From assembly GCF_001499905.1 (NCBI RefSeq), contig NZ_LQIS01000034.1:186001-250000 (forward strand): a stretch of DNA of 64,000 nucleotides, in the 5' to 3' direction. Positions 16,015 through 24,644 of this stretch are shown in pieces; the first letter of the stretch is position 1, and every line of letters begins with the position of its first letter. The stretch is from Mycobacterium sp. GA-1285. GTDB taxonomy: Bacteria; Actinomycetota; Actinomycetes; Mycobacteriales; Mycobacteriaceae. Below the pieces are notes generated by a model that saw nothing but the letters and a program-made list of their open reading frames with translations, had not been told where the DNA came from and did no database searches. The translations under genes and the position numbers were made by a program.

Positions 16015-16028
16015 TAGAACGTGTTCTA
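16015..16028. promoter_or_regulatory. KstR box upstream of the DUF3556 gene
   Basis: TAGAACGTGTTCTA is a perfect palindrome outside its 2-bp centre and matches TnnAACnnGTTnnA exactly. On the minus strand its end overlaps TAGTCT, a -10 element ending 8 nt before the ATG at 16002. This is repressor-blocking geometry for a leaderless or near-leaderless promoter. Confidence 0.8.
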
Positions 16029-16069
16029 TCTATACGGCTCCAGATACTCACGTCCGCTTCGCGAAAACT

Positions 16070-16110
16070 ACACCAGGGTCGCGATCGCCGAGGTTTCGCG
16101 ACCCTGGTGT
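16070..16110. terminator. perfect 15-bp inverted repeat
   Basis: ACACCAGGGTCGCGA at 16070-16084 pairs with TCGCGACCCTGGTGT at 16096-16110 across 11 bases. It lies 27 bp past the stop of the DoxX gene (minus strand) and upstream of the DUF3556 promoter. This suits a terminator that insulates the KstR-controlled promoter. Confidence 0.7.
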
Positions 16111-16137
16111 GCGGTTCGCGAACTGCGTGGGCTGTCG

Positions 16138-16659
16138 TTAGGCGTCGGTCTTGGCCGGCGGCCGGTAGAAGATCGCCAGCTGACCGATGCCGCCGAGCAG
16201 GCCCAGACCCAGCGAGATGACCAGACCCCACCAGCCGTGCAGCAGGTCGTAGAAGCTCGTCGAACTGAACAGCAGATGGTCGAGGCTGAGCTTGCCCGCG
16301 CCGATCGTGGCGATGCCGACGGCCGCGGCGGCGAGCACGAGGTTGTACTCCCAGCCCTCCTTGACGATGAAGAAGCCGTTCGGCCGGTGCACGGTCCAGG
16401 CCGCGACGAGCATGAGCGCCACGAAGCCCGCGGCCGGTATCGGGGTCAGCAGGCCGACCGCGAGACCGATGCCGGCCGCCATCTCCGTCGTCGCGGCGAC
16501 TCGGGCATGGAACTTGCCGGGCTTCATACCCATGCTGTCGAACCACCCGGCAGTGCCGCTGAGGCCTCCGGGCCCGAAGAACTTGTTGTAGCCGTGGGCG
16601 GCCATGGTCAGACCCAGGACCACCCGCAGGATCAGCACTCCGACGTCGTACGCAGTCAT
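16138..16659 (-). CDS. DoxX family membrane protein
   Basis: A 173-aa four-helix membrane protein with the DoxX signature in the first half: VLILRVVLGLTMAAHGYNKF, then GPGG and WFDSMGMKPG, followed by a Gly/Ala-rich second helix and AAWTVHRPNGFF. DoxX proteins are linked to redox stress in mycobacteria (for example with SodA and SseA in M. tuberculosis), but most paralogues are uncharacterised. The start at 16659 gives the family N-terminus; the frame is open further upstream. It is 109 bp downstream of the acyltransferase-like gene. Confidence 0.85.
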   Translation of the reverse strand: MTAYDVGVLILRVVLGLTMAAHGYNKFFGPGGLSGTAGWFDSMGMKPGKFHARVAATTEMAAGIGLAVGLLTPIPAAGFVALMLVAAWTVHRPNGFFIVKEGWEYNLVLAAAAVGIATIGAGKLSLDHLLFSSTSFYDLLHGWWGLVISLGLGLLGGIGQLAIFYRPPAKTDA

Positions 16660-16768
16660 GCAACAAAATCTAGGCCATCTGTTAAGCCGCTGCCCAGCCC
16701 CCTTCCGTAAGTGGCTGGCGTCGAATCTGAAGTTGTGATCGATATCGCGGCGGAACTCGAGCACAACC

Positions 16769-18028
16769 TCAGTTTGGGCGCCGAAGTTCGGTTTCCAACC
16801 TCTGGACATAGGAGTCGATGTCGCCGATCGCCGACTCGGCCGCATGCACGCTGACGGCAATGGTGTCTCCGATGCCGTGTACGCCGTGCGTCACGCCCAT
16901 CATCGGAGAGAGCGCCGGGAATCCGGCGGTGAGCACCACGGGCGAGTCTCCGAAGCGCAGGTCGGCGGATGCGCGGTTCACACTCGAGACGACGGTGTTC
17001 CCTATGACCGTCGGGGAACGCAGTGTCGGGTCGAACTGCTCGACGCCCCAACGCAATAACGCAGCGGGTACCGAAGCCGACGCTCGGTTGGCCGCAACCA
17101 TCGCGGGATGTGCCGCCCGACGACGCCGTTGTTCAAGGTCGTCGGCGATGCGCCCGGTACGCGCAGCGAACGGCAGATCCGGATAGAGGCCCACACCCAC
17201 ATTGCCGAAATGGTTGTGCGCGCGTCGCTCGCCCGTTTTCGCCATAGGCACTTCGGCACCCAGCAGCGACGCGTCGTCACCGAATTCCCGCAAGTGTCCG
17301 GCCAACGCCTCCGATATCGCGGCCAATACACCCACCGTCACCGTAGGCCCCCGAATCTCCGACCGCCGCATGACCACTATCCGAATGCTGCGCAACCCTT
17401 CCGGCCGAGCATTGCTCCGCAGCGCAGGACGCGATTGCGCCGGCGGCGGAACCGATCCGGTCGAGGTATCGCGCACGAGCCCGCGGTGAGCCCGGGCAGC
17501 CGCATAACCGCGCCATGGCAATTTCAGGCCCGGAAATGGTTCGGGCGCCGGGACACTCGGGACCGGCGCTGGCCGCCCGAACAACCACGCGGCCGACGCC
17601 GACGACCGCATACCGTCCCCGAGCGCGTGTGCCACCTGGACCACGGCAACGGTGCCGAGTGCCGCTCCGGGAAGGTTCTCCACACGCGGGAAGATGTGCA
17701 TCCGCCACGCCATGACCCGCGGGTCGAGTTGGTCAGAGGCCAGTCCCGCCACCATCGCCAGGCATTCCGCCCGACTGCTACCCGCGGCGTGCATGACGAA
17801 CTGGTTGGGCGAGACGTCCGCGGTGACCCACCGCGGATACGTCAGCGGATTGCCGTCACGCACCCGCAGGCGCAGCTCGCTGCATCCGCGCGCCCGGTCG
17901 CCGAGTTGCGCCACCGCCGCGCCGAGGTCAACGGCTCCCGCGAAACCGTAGAGCAGAAACTGATCGCTGGGGATTTTCGCCGACAGCCAATACGTCTGCG
18001 CGTCCGTCGCAGCCAGTCGCCGCCCCAT
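16769..18028 (-). CDS. wax-ester synthase/diacylglycerol acyltransferase (WS/DGAT)-like protein
   Basis: A 419-aa protein with the two-part layout of WS/DGAT enzymes: an N-terminal condensation-like domain and a C-terminal DUF1298-like half (PMAKTGERRAHNHFGNVG, TVIGNTVVSSVNRA, SPMMGVTHGVHGIGDTI). The HHxxxDG active-site motif appears as AHALGDG: the first His is Ala, but the catalytic second His (His134), Asp138 and Gly139 are kept. It may esterify imported lipids or be a divergent acyltransferase. It starts 9 bp after the epoxide-hydrolase-like gene, making it the apparent last gene of the mce operon. Confidence 0.72.
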   Translation of the reverse strand: MGRRLAATDAQTYWLSAKIPSDQFLLYGFAGAVDLGAAVAQLGDRARGCSELRLRVRDGNPLTYPRWVTADVSPNQFVMHAAGSSRAECLAMVAGLASDQLDPRVMAWRMHIFPRVENLPGAALGTVAVVQVAHALGDGMRSSASAAWLFGRPAPVPSVPAPEPFPGLKLPWRGYAAARAHRGLVRDTSTGSVPPPAQSRPALRSNARPEGLRSIRIVVMRRSEIRGPTVTVGVLAAISEALAGHLREFGDDASLLGAEVPMAKTGERRAHNHFGNVGVGLYPDLPFAARTGRIADDLEQRRRRAAHPAMVAANRASASVPAALLRWGVEQFDPTLRSPTVIGNTVVSSVNRASADLRFGDSPVVLTAGFPALSPMMGVTHGVHGIGDTIAVSVHAAESAIGDIDSYVQRLETELRRPN

Positions 18029-18037
18029 GCCTCCAGG

Positions 18038-18946
18038 CTAAGCGCGCACCTCGCCGATGAAGTCGACGATGTGGCGGGCGACGGCCTCGGGCTGTTCCAG
18101 CTGCAGAAAGTGACCCGCCCGCTCGACGGTGGCGACCTCGCTACCCTCCGGCAGAACCCGCTCCACCCACCGCGCGTAATCGACTGAGGCACAACCATCG
18201 TCGGTGCCGTGCAAGTACAGCGTCGGCAGCTGCGGCGCCGACAGCCAATGCCGGTGCAGTTCGGCGTACTGCGCGGGTGGTCTGCTGTTGCGCACGGCGG
18301 CCCGGTAGTACCCGAGCGCGGCGCGCCAGTTCTCGGGCGCGCCGATCGCGTCGAGGACGTGAGCGACGTCCTCCGTGGCGTCGTAACCCGGCGACCACTG
18401 GCGCCACAGGCGGGGCACCACCCAGGACGCGGATCGCTCAGGCACTCCGGGTAATTGGAAGTACATGATGTACCAGCTGCGCAACAGCTGACGGGGCACT
18501 TGCGCGGCCAGCCGGGCAGCATCGGGCACCCGGCCCAGCGGCCGGAACGATGCCGGTGGTGGCACCGACATGATCACGGCCTTCGCGAAGGGGCTGTCGG
18601 GCATCGCGGCGAGCCCGGCACCGGCGATCGCTCCCCAGTCATGCCCGACGAACACGTCGCGCCCCGTCGGCCCGGCCGCGTCGAGCACCCGCAGCGCATC
18701 GTCCATCAGCGCCCCGACGTGGTAACTGCCGTCCGAGGCGGTCGACGACGGTGCATACCCCCGCATGAACGGCGCCACCACCCGCCATCCCGCATCGGCC
18801 AATCGCGGTGCAACCTTGCGCCATCCATGCGCAGTGTCAGGAAAACCGTGCAGACACAACGCAATCGGCGCGCCGACGGTGCCCCAACTGAAAGCGCGCA
18901 GCCGCGCACCCGGCGTCTCGACGTCGAAGAGTTCGGGTTCGGCCAC
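18038..18946 (-). CDS. alpha/beta-hydrolase, epoxide-hydrolase type (EphC-like)
   Basis: A 302-aa alpha/beta-hydrolase. The nucleophile elbow GHDWG carries Asp103, which distinguishes epoxide hydrolases (and haloalkane dehalogenases) from Ser esterases. HGFPD (33-37) forms the oxyanion hole and His279 (AGHFLQLE) is the catalytic His. It would open epoxides on lipid or sterol-like substrates. M. tuberculosis ephC (Rv1124) lies in the equivalent interval between ychF and mcr, so this may be its orthologue (inference). The GTG at 18946 is 8 bp after the second Mce-associated gene, so it is almost certainly co-transcribed with mce. Confidence 0.85.
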   Translation of the reverse strand: MAEPELFDVETPGARLRAFSWGTVGAPIALCLHGFPDTAHGWRKVAPRLADAGWRVVAPFMRGYAPSSTASDGSYHVGALMDDALRVLDAAGPTGRDVFVGHDWGAIAGAGLAAMPDSPFAKAVIMSVPPPASFRPLGRVPDAARLAAQVPRQLLRSWYIMYFQLPGVPERSASWVVPRLWRQWSPGYDATEDVAHVLDAIGAPENWRAALGYYRAAVRNSRPPAQYAELHRHWLSAPQLPTLYLHGTDDGCASVDYARWVERVLPEGSEVATVERAGHFLQLEQPEAVARHIVDFIGEVRA

Positions 18947-18954
18947 TACGGCCC

Positions 18955-19818
18955 CTACACCGGGTCGAACTTCGAGATGAGCCAGCGGCCGTCGATCTTC
19001 TCCAACGTCACCCGCACACTCGACGCGGTATCCGTCGGAGCGTCCTGGCCCATGACCACGGTCTGGTTGACGAACACCAGCACCACCGCCTCGTCGGGAT
19101 CGGCCGACACGGATGCGGCCGCCGGCACGGAGGCCACCGCGGAGATCTGCTTCTGCTTCGCGCCGGGAATCACCACGTCGTTGATCAGCCCGGTGTAGGA
19201 CTCCTGGAACTCGCCGGTCAGCAGGTTGCGGGCATCGTTGAGTTGCTGTTCGACGGTGTCGGGCTTGTACGACAGCATCGCCACGGTGCTGTCCTTGGCG
19301 ACCTGGACCGATTCGGACCGCACCGCATCCGCGTTGCGCACGGAGTTGTCGACCCACTTCAAATAACCCGCTCCGCCTGCCAGCAAGAGGACCAATGCGG
19401 GCAGCACGCCGAAGGCGAAGACGCGCGCCCAGTTGATGCCTCGCCCGCTGGCGGACTCGGTCGGCGCTGCCGGCTCGGACGTCGCCGATTCGGACGTCGC
19501 CGGCTCGGTCGGCGCTGCCGGCTCGGTCGGCGCTGCCGGCTCGGTCGTCGCCGCTTCAGTCGTCGCCGCATCAGTCGTTGCCGCCTCGGAGGTCGTCGCG
19601 GATGCAGAGGCCGCCGCGGGTGCGGTCGCCTCCGCGGCCGCCGAGGTGGATTCGGTCGTCTCCGTGGACTTGGTCGTCTCCACGGGGGCGGCCGTCGTCT
19701 CGGCCGTCGGTTCCGTCACCTCGACCGCCTCGGATGCCGACTCCGTGCCCTTCTCGGCGGACTTGTCGGGGGCGTTGTTGTCGCGCTTGCGCCTCGGAAG
19801 TCGATGTCTATTGCTCAC
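18955..19818 (-). CDS. Mce-associated membrane protein (second)
   Basis: A 287-aa protein with a long N-terminal low-complexity region (about 1-125, dominated by Thr/Glu/Ala/Pro in repeats such as TEPAAP), one transmembrane helix (about 132-155, FAFGVLPALVLLLAGGAGYL) and a C-terminal extracytoplasmic Mas domain (VLVFVNQTVV, VRVTLEKIDGRWLISKFDPV). Mce-associated proteins are thought to stabilise Mce complexes. The GTG start overlaps the stop of the first Mas gene (19815-19818). Confidence 0.88.
   Translation of the reverse strand: MSNRHRLPRRKRDNNAPDKSAEKGTESASEAVEVTEPTAETTAAPVETTKSTETTESTSAAAEATAPAAASASATTSEAATTDAATTEAATTEPAAPTEPAAPTEPATSESATSEPAAPTESASGRGINWARVFAFGVLPALVLLLAGGAGYLKWVDNSVRNADAVRSESVQVAKDSTVAMLSYKPDTVEQQLNDARNLLTGEFQESYTGLINDVVIPGAKQKQISAVASVPAAASVSADPDEAVVLVFVNQTVVMGQDAPTDTASSVRVTLEKIDGRWLISKFDPV
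19447..19610. repeat. coding microsatellite in the second Mce-associated gene
   Basis: An 18-bp unit GGCTCGGTCGGCGCTGCC is perfectly repeated at 19502-19519 and 19520-19537, with degenerate relatives on both sides. It encodes alternating TEPAAP/TEAATT-type hexapeptides in the disordered N-terminal region. Unit length is a multiple of three, so copy number could vary without a frameshift. Confidence 0.7.
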
Positions 19819-20513
19819 GGTACGAACTCCACATTCGAGATCTTGGCCTCGTCGTCGCCGGTCTTCTGCACCGTGATCCTCATCCGCCAGGACCGCGGCT
19901 GCTGCTCGGGTGCGCCGGCATTGGTCGTGTTGACGGTCACCGCCACCAGCACCCTGGCCTCGTTGTCGGTGAACGACTCGATTCCCGCCTCCGAGATCCT
20001 GCCCTCCGACTTGGACTGCGCCTGCTTGACCACCTCGATGAACGGTTGCGCACGGGCCTGGAAGTCGTCGTAGAACGTTCCGGTCGACGATTCCAGCACA
20101 CGCTGCACATCCTGCTCGGCGTGCTCGTGGCTGATCGTCGTCAGGTTCAGCGCGCCCTGCCGGCCGACCTGCAGGTACAGGTTGCGCAGATCCTCGGTTT
20201 GCCGCGACTCGTACGCCCGGTATCCGAGCCATCCGGTCAGCGCCGCGAGGGCCACCACGACCACCAGGCCGACGATCGTCGCCAGCCGCACGTGCGACAT
20301 CGGCGGCTTGGGCGGGGTGGATTCCGCGTCACCGTCGGCGGTGTCGGCGGTCTTGGCGGTGTCGGCGGTCTTGGCGGTGTCGTACTCCTGGACGTCGCCG
20401 GCATCCTCTGTGGTCTCGGCAGCCGGTGTCGTCGACTCGGCACTCTCGGGATTGGCTTCTGCGTCGGGCGTCGACCCGCTCACGTCCTTGTCGGGAGTGG
20501 TCTCGTCTGCCAT
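19815..20513 (-). CDS. Mce-associated membrane protein (first)
   Basis: A 232-aa protein with an acidic Thr/Glu/Ala-rich N-terminus (about 1-68, including TAKTAD repeats), one transmembrane helix (about 76-98, LATIVGLVVVVALAALTGWLG) and a C-terminal Mas domain ending MRITVQKTGDDEAKISNVEFVP. It is paralogous in layout to the next gene. It follows mceF after a 138-bp gap, the largest in the operon, which holds a GGCCCGCGGGCC palindrome and a hairpin. Confidence 0.88.
   Translation of the reverse strand: MADETTPDKDVSGSTPDAEANPESAESTTPAAETTEDAGDVQEYDTAKTADTAKTADTADGDAESTPPKPPMSHVRLATIVGLVVVVALAALTGWLGYRAYESRQTEDLRNLYLQVGRQGALNLTTISHEHAEQDVQRVLESSTGTFYDDFQARAQPFIEVVKQAQSKSEGRISEAGIESFTDNEARVLVAVTVNTTNAGAPEQQPRSWRMRITVQKTGDDEAKISNVEFVP
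20341..20382. repeat. 18-bp tandem repeat in the first Mce-associated gene
   Basis: GTGTCGGCGGTCTTGGCG repeats at 20341-20358 and 20359-20376 with a partial third copy. It encodes TAKTAD hexapeptides on the minus strand. It is in-frame and potentially length-variable. Confidence 0.7.
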
Positions 20514-20527
20514 CTAGGTTCCTCTGC

Positions 20528-20596
20528 GGCCCGCGGGCCAAGTCGGGGTCGGTACAGGTCGGCTTCAACCTACGTGTCCGACACCATAGCGTCGGA
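20528..20596. promoter_or_regulatory. palindrome and hairpin in the mceF-mas gap
   Basis: GGCCCGCGGGCC (20528-20539) is a perfect 12-bp palindrome, and TCCGAC (20577-20582) pairs with GTCGGA (20591-20596). They may cause partial termination or mRNA processing between mceF and the accessory genes, or form a secondary promoter/operator. No -10 stands out. Confidence 0.35.
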
Positions 20597-20651
20597 GGCT
20601 GCCCACGAAACGGCACCGTCCGTTGTCGGTGTCAAGGCGCCAAGTTCAGCG

Positions 20652-22151
20652 TCAGCTCCCCGGCGGGACGAGCATCGACTGCCACGGGCGCTCCCCCGCC
20701 GCACCGTTGGCCAGGTTGGACTGGGTGTAGACCTTGCCGTCCGGTCCGACGTACTCACCGGACGCGGGGTCGTATTCGGCGGCCGCGACGGGCAACGGCG
20801 GCGTTCCCGGCGGAGGAAGCGTCACCGCGACAGGGATATCCGGCGGCACATGCGGGATGGGCTGCCCGGACAACGTCGCATTCGGATCGCCCTTCCAGTT
20901 GTAGCCGTCGTTGAGCGGCACGTACTGCTCGTCGCTTTCGCACATCTGCCACGTCGGTGCCCGCTTGCCCGGCACGGTGACACACGGCAGGTTGCGGGCG
21001 CCGCGGACGTTGAACGGCGCGTCCTGCGGTGTGCGGCAGTACAGGTCCCCGTTCGGCCGGTCGGGGTAGTCCTCGAAGACGGGCACGCGCTGCTGCTGAG
21101 CGGGCAGGAACCCGGTCGTGCACGGCGGCGGCAGGTTCTGCGGCGGCAGGGGAAGCGGCGCGGGAAACGCGGGCAGGATCGCATTGAGGTTGAAGATGAG
21201 CGAATCGCCCATGTAGTCCTGCTTGGTGTTGCGCTTGTGCACACCCACGGCCTGCGTGACGGCGGTGCCCTGCGGTAACAACACCAGCAGCTGCTCGAGG
21301 CTCGGCTGGTAGGCCAGCGCGACCTCCCCGATGCTGACCAGGTTGGCCAGCACGATCGGCAGGGTCGGCTGCAGCCGTTCGAACAGGGCGCGCACCTCGT
21401 CGGCGGCCCCCGGCCCCTTGGCCAGAATTCCCGACACCGCCGGATCCTGGCTCTGCAGTTGGCCGCTGATGCTCGCCAGGTTCGCCGCCCACGCCTGAAT
21501 GGAGCCGGCAGTGTCGGTCTGGGTGTCGAGTATCGGCTTGGACTGGTCGATCAGCGTCAGCAACGGGTCGAGGTTCTTGCGGGCGTCGACGGCCAGCGTG
21601 GCGCTCCCGTTGACCAACCGGCGCAGCTCGGGTCCGAGTCCGCCCACCGCGGTGTAGGCCTCGTCGACGACGGTCCTCAAATTCTCCTGAGGAATCGCCT
21701 GAAGGCCGCTAGCCGTTTCGTTGAGGACCGTATTGATATCGGTCGGAACCCTTGTGCGACTCAACGGAATCACGTCGCCGTCCTCGAGCCGCGGGCCTTC
21801 GCCGCTGCGAGGGAGCAACTGGACGTACTGCTCACCGACGGCGGACACGCTGTGCACCTCGGCTTCGAGGTCGGCGGGGATCGGAATATCGGAGTCCAGC
21901 GACAGCACCGCTTCGACTCCCCTGTTCGTGAGGTCGACGCTTTTCACTTCGCCGACCTGCACGCCGCGGTAGGTGACGTTGCCCCGCGGATACAGTCCGC
22001 CCGTCTCCGGCAATTCGACCGTGACGCGGTACTGCCCGACACCGAGCAGGCTGGGCAGCCGCATGTATCCGAAGACCATGATGCCCAACGCGAGTGTCGC
22101 GATGACGGAGAAGATCGCCATCTGGATGAGAATCTGCCGGGTCATTCGCAT
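20652..22151 (-). CDS. mceF: Mce family protein, MceF subunit
   Basis: A 499-aa subunit of the Mce lipid importer. It has an N-terminal anchor helix (about 8-30), an MCE/MlaD domain (about 38-120; GNVTYRGVQVGEVKSVDL), a helical region to about 300 with Leu/Gln-rich segments that would build the periplasmic tunnel, and a long Pro-rich tail with several Cys residues. The start at 22151 has AGGGG about 7 nt upstream and lies 1 bp after mceE. As last Mce subunit it is expected to sit at one end of the heterohexamer (family knowledge). Confidence 0.92.
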   Translation of the reverse strand: MRMTRQILIQMAIFSVIATLALGIMVFGYMRLPSLLGVGQYRVTVELPETGGLYPRGNVTYRGVQVGEVKSVDLTNRGVEAVLSLDSDIPIPADLEAEVHSVSAVGEQYVQLLPRSGEGPRLEDGDVIPLSRTRVPTDINTVLNETASGLQAIPQENLRTVVDEAYTAVGGLGPELRRLVNGSATLAVDARKNLDPLLTLIDQSKPILDTQTDTAGSIQAWAANLASISGQLQSQDPAVSGILAKGPGAADEVRALFERLQPTLPIVLANLVSIGEVALAYQPSLEQLLVLLPQGTAVTQAVGVHKRNTKQDYMGDSLIFNLNAILPAFPAPLPLPPQNLPPPCTTGFLPAQQQRVPVFEDYPDRPNGDLYCRTPQDAPFNVRGARNLPCVTVPGKRAPTWQMCESDEQYVPLNDGYNWKGDPNATLSGQPIPHVPPDIPVAVTLPPPGTPPLPVAAAEYDPASGEYVGPDGKVYTQSNLANGAAGERPWQSMLVPPGS

Positions 22152-22152
22152 G

Positions 22153-23307
22153 CTACGGCCCCTGATCCCAGCGATACGGAGCGACCAATGGGTTGCCGCC
22201 CGGTGGCGGCACGTGGTGGTTGCACGGGCTGGGGAACTGGCCGATGGTGCGTCCCCACTGCAGTTCCAACCAGGTCAGGTTGCATTCGAAACGCGTTCCG
22301 GTGAAGAAGCTCGAATCGATTCTGCTCAACGTCAAATCGACCACCAACGTCAGGTTCGCGTAGTCGCCGCGCATCCAATTGAGCAAGGTCTCCTTCGGGA
22401 ACGGGAAGGTCGGCAGGAAGCTCAGCGCGCGGGTCAACGCGGGGCCCGCATCGGCCAGCTCCTCCAGCACCACGCCGAGGTCCCTGAGCTCTTGCACCAG
22501 AGCGTCTTTCGTCTGGTTGACCGAGTCGGCGGCCAGCGCGCTGAACCGACCCAGCTGGGTCAGCACCTCGGCCAGGTTCTGCCGCTGATCCCGCAGCACG
22601 GCCAGGGCGTCGGGAATGGTTCGTAATGCCCTGTCCAAGACCGGCTTCTGCTCGGCGATCTGCCCTATCAGATTGTTCAGACTCTCGGTGGCCTCGATGA
22701 TGTCCTGCTTCTGGTCATCAAGGTGACCGATCGCGATGTCGAGCTGTTCGATGAGGCTGCGCAAGTCGTTCTCGCGGCCGGTGAACGCGACACTGAGCGC
22801 CTCGGTGATGTCGTGGATGTTGCCGATCCCGCCGCCGTTGAGCAGCAGCGCAACCGAGGCCAACGCCTGTTCGGTGCTCGGATAAGCGCTCGACGACTCC
22901 AGCGGAATCAGTGAGCCTTCTTTCAGCTTGCCCACCGGCGGCGCGTCGGTCGGCGGGGCCAACTCGATGTGCAAGGACCCCAGCAGGCTTGTCAGCCCGA
23001 GCTTGGCCGTCGCGTTCGCGGGCAGTTCGACGTCACCGTTGAGTTCCATCGTCACCAGCGCGTGCCAGTCTTGACGCTCGATTTTCCGCACGGTGCCGAC
23101 GTTCACATCGGCAACCCGGACACGGGAATTCGGCTCGATGTTGTCCACGTCGGGCATCTGCGCCTGAATCGTGAACGCCCCCGGGCCGGTGCCCTGGACG
23201 CCCGGCAACGGCAGCGAGTTCAACCCCTGCCAGTCCGAACAGCCCGACAGCAGTGCCGCGGATACCGCCGCCACCGCCACTCTGCGAAACAGCCTGCGCC
23301 GCATCAT
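22153..23307 (-). CDS. mceE: Mce family lipoprotein, MceE (LprK-like)
   Basis: A 384-aa Mce subunit with a lipoprotein signal: a basic MMRRRLFRR start, a short hydrophobic core and the lipobox LLSGC with acylated Cys near residue 23. The MCE domain follows (about 45-125; NSRVRVADVNVGTVRKIE) and then helical repeats. MceE is the only lipoprotein subunit in canonical operons, as here. The ATG at 23307 overlaps the mceD stop by 4 bp; the longer open frame upstream is translated mceD sequence. Confidence 0.93.
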   Translation of the reverse strand: MMRRRLFRRVAVAAVSAALLSGCSDWQGLNSLPLPGVQGTGPGAFTIQAQMPDVDNIEPNSRVRVADVNVGTVRKIERQDWHALVTMELNGDVELPANATAKLGLTSLLGSLHIELAPPTDAPPVGKLKEGSLIPLESSSAYPSTEQALASVALLLNGGGIGNIHDITEALSVAFTGRENDLRSLIEQLDIAIGHLDDQKQDIIEATESLNNLIGQIAEQKPVLDRALRTIPDALAVLRDQRQNLAEVLTQLGRFSALAADSVNQTKDALVQELRDLGVVLEELADAGPALTRALSFLPTFPFPKETLLNWMRGDYANLTLVVDLTLSRIDSSFFTGTRFECNLTWLELQWGRTIGQFPSPCNHHVPPPGGNPLVAPYRWDQGP

Positions 23308-24644
23308 GGCCCGACCCCCTGGGGCACCATCAGCCCGTGCAGGCCATCGACCGGATTCGTGGAGACCGGCGCCTCCGCCGCCAATGGCGGACCCGCGGGT
23401 GGCGGCGGTGCCGAAGCCGCCGGCGGCGGTGGACCGGCGGCCGACGACGGTGGCGCTGCCGGAACAGGTTGCGGCGGAATGTAATCCGGACGCAGCCAGT
23501 CCTCGCTGTAGGTCAGCTCGTTCGGACGCGTCGTGGCACCGACGAAGACGTTCTGCATGATGGGCAGGAAGTTGTACTGGCGGTTCTTCAGGATCGGCGC
23601 CAGGTACTGCACGCACAGCTTCGCCGACTGCTCGGCGTTCAGCCGGGACGCGGCCTGAATGCTGCCGCACAGGAACGAGATCGGATTGGCGAAGTTGTTG
23701 AGCATCGGCAAGCTGCTCACCGCGCCCTGAGCCGGCTGCCAGATGTTGACGTAGTTCTGCAGCGTGTTGGGCGCCACGTGCAGGAACTGCTTGACGTCGG
23801 CGAGGCTGTCGGTCAGCGCCTGGGTCACCCCGGCCAACTTGTCCGATGTGGTGCCCAGCGCTTCGCGGTTGTCGGCGACGAACGTCTGGACTTCCCCGAC
23901 GACGTTGTTGAGGTCGCGCAGCGCGTCGGCGACCTCGTTGGGATCGTTGGCGAGCAGTCCGGTCACGGTCGCGAGGTTCTGGTTGAGCTGGCGCATCACG
24001 TCGGTGCTGTCCTGCAGCGCCGAGACCAGGATCGCCAGATTCTTGACCGTGGAGAAGATGTCGGTGCTGTGATCGCCCAGGGCTGTCACCGCCTGCGACA
24101 GCTTGATGACGGTGTCACGGATGTTGGCGCCTTCGCCACGCAGGTTGTCGGCAGTGGTGTTGATGACCGACCCCAACGGGCTCACGTCCCCCGGCTCGGT
24201 CGGCTGCAGCGTCTCGGTGAGCTTCTGCAACTGTTGCCGGACCTCGTCCCACTCCACCGGAACGGCGGTGCGCGACTGCGGGATCACCGTGTCGTCGCCC
24301 ATCACCGGTCCGCCGGTGTAGGGCGGGACCAGTTGGATGCTGCGCGCGGTCACCAACGTCGGTGACAGAATCGCGGCCTTGGCGTCGGCCGGCACCTTGT
24401 ACTTGCTGTCGTACCAGAACGAGATCTTGACCCGGTCGGGCTGCGGTTCGATGGACTCGATCTTGCCCACGGGAACGCCGACGATGTTGACGTCGTCACC
24501 GGGATAGATGCCGTTGGCGTTGTCGAAGTAGGCGACGACGTGTGTGCGGTTGATCGCTCCGGTGTTGCGCAGCAGCACAATTGCCCCGCCGGCGAGTATC
24601 ACGATCAACGCAACGGCCAACATGTTGCGGGCGGCGCGCGTCAT
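23304..24644 (-). CDS. mceD: Mce family protein, MceD subunit
   Basis: A 446-aa subunit: N-terminal helix (about 8-26), MCE domain (about 34-115; GDDVNIVGVPVGKIESIE), an alpha-helical tunnel region with DNLRGEGANIRDTV-type segments to about 330, and a Pro/Ala-rich tail from about 385. Two Cys residues in the tail core (FLCGSI, KLCVQYL) may form a disulfide. The start at 24644 overlaps the mceC stop by 4 bp (ATGA). Confidence 0.92.
   Translation of the reverse strand: MTRAARNMLAVALIVILAGGAIVLLRNTGAINRTHVVAYFDNANGIYPGDDVNIVGVPVGKIESIEPQPDRVKISFWYDSKYKVPADAKAAILSPTLVTARSIQLVPPYTGGPVMGDDTVIPQSRTAVPVEWDEVRQQLQKLTETLQPTEPGDVSPLGSVINTTADNLRGEGANIRDTVIKLSQAVTALGDHSTDIFSTVKNLAILVSALQDSTDVMRQLNQNLATVTGLLANDPNEVADALRDLNNVVGEVQTFVADNREALGTTSDKLAGVTQALTDSLADVKQFLHVAPNTLQNYVNIWQPAQGAVSSLPMLNNFANPISFLCGSIQAASRLNAEQSAKLCVQYLAPILKNRQYNFLPIMQNVFVGATTRPNELTYSEDWLRPDYIPPQPVPAAPPSSAAGPPPPAASAPPPPAGPPLAAEAPVSTNPVDGLHGLMVPQGVGP

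Noticed and set aside
14182..16017. 611-codon plus-strand frame antisense to the DUF3556 gene
   Set aside because: Its translation is dominated by Arg/Asp/His/Gln and lacks any domain. The opposite strand encodes a convincing polytopic protein with a KstR promoter, so this is a high-GC shadow.
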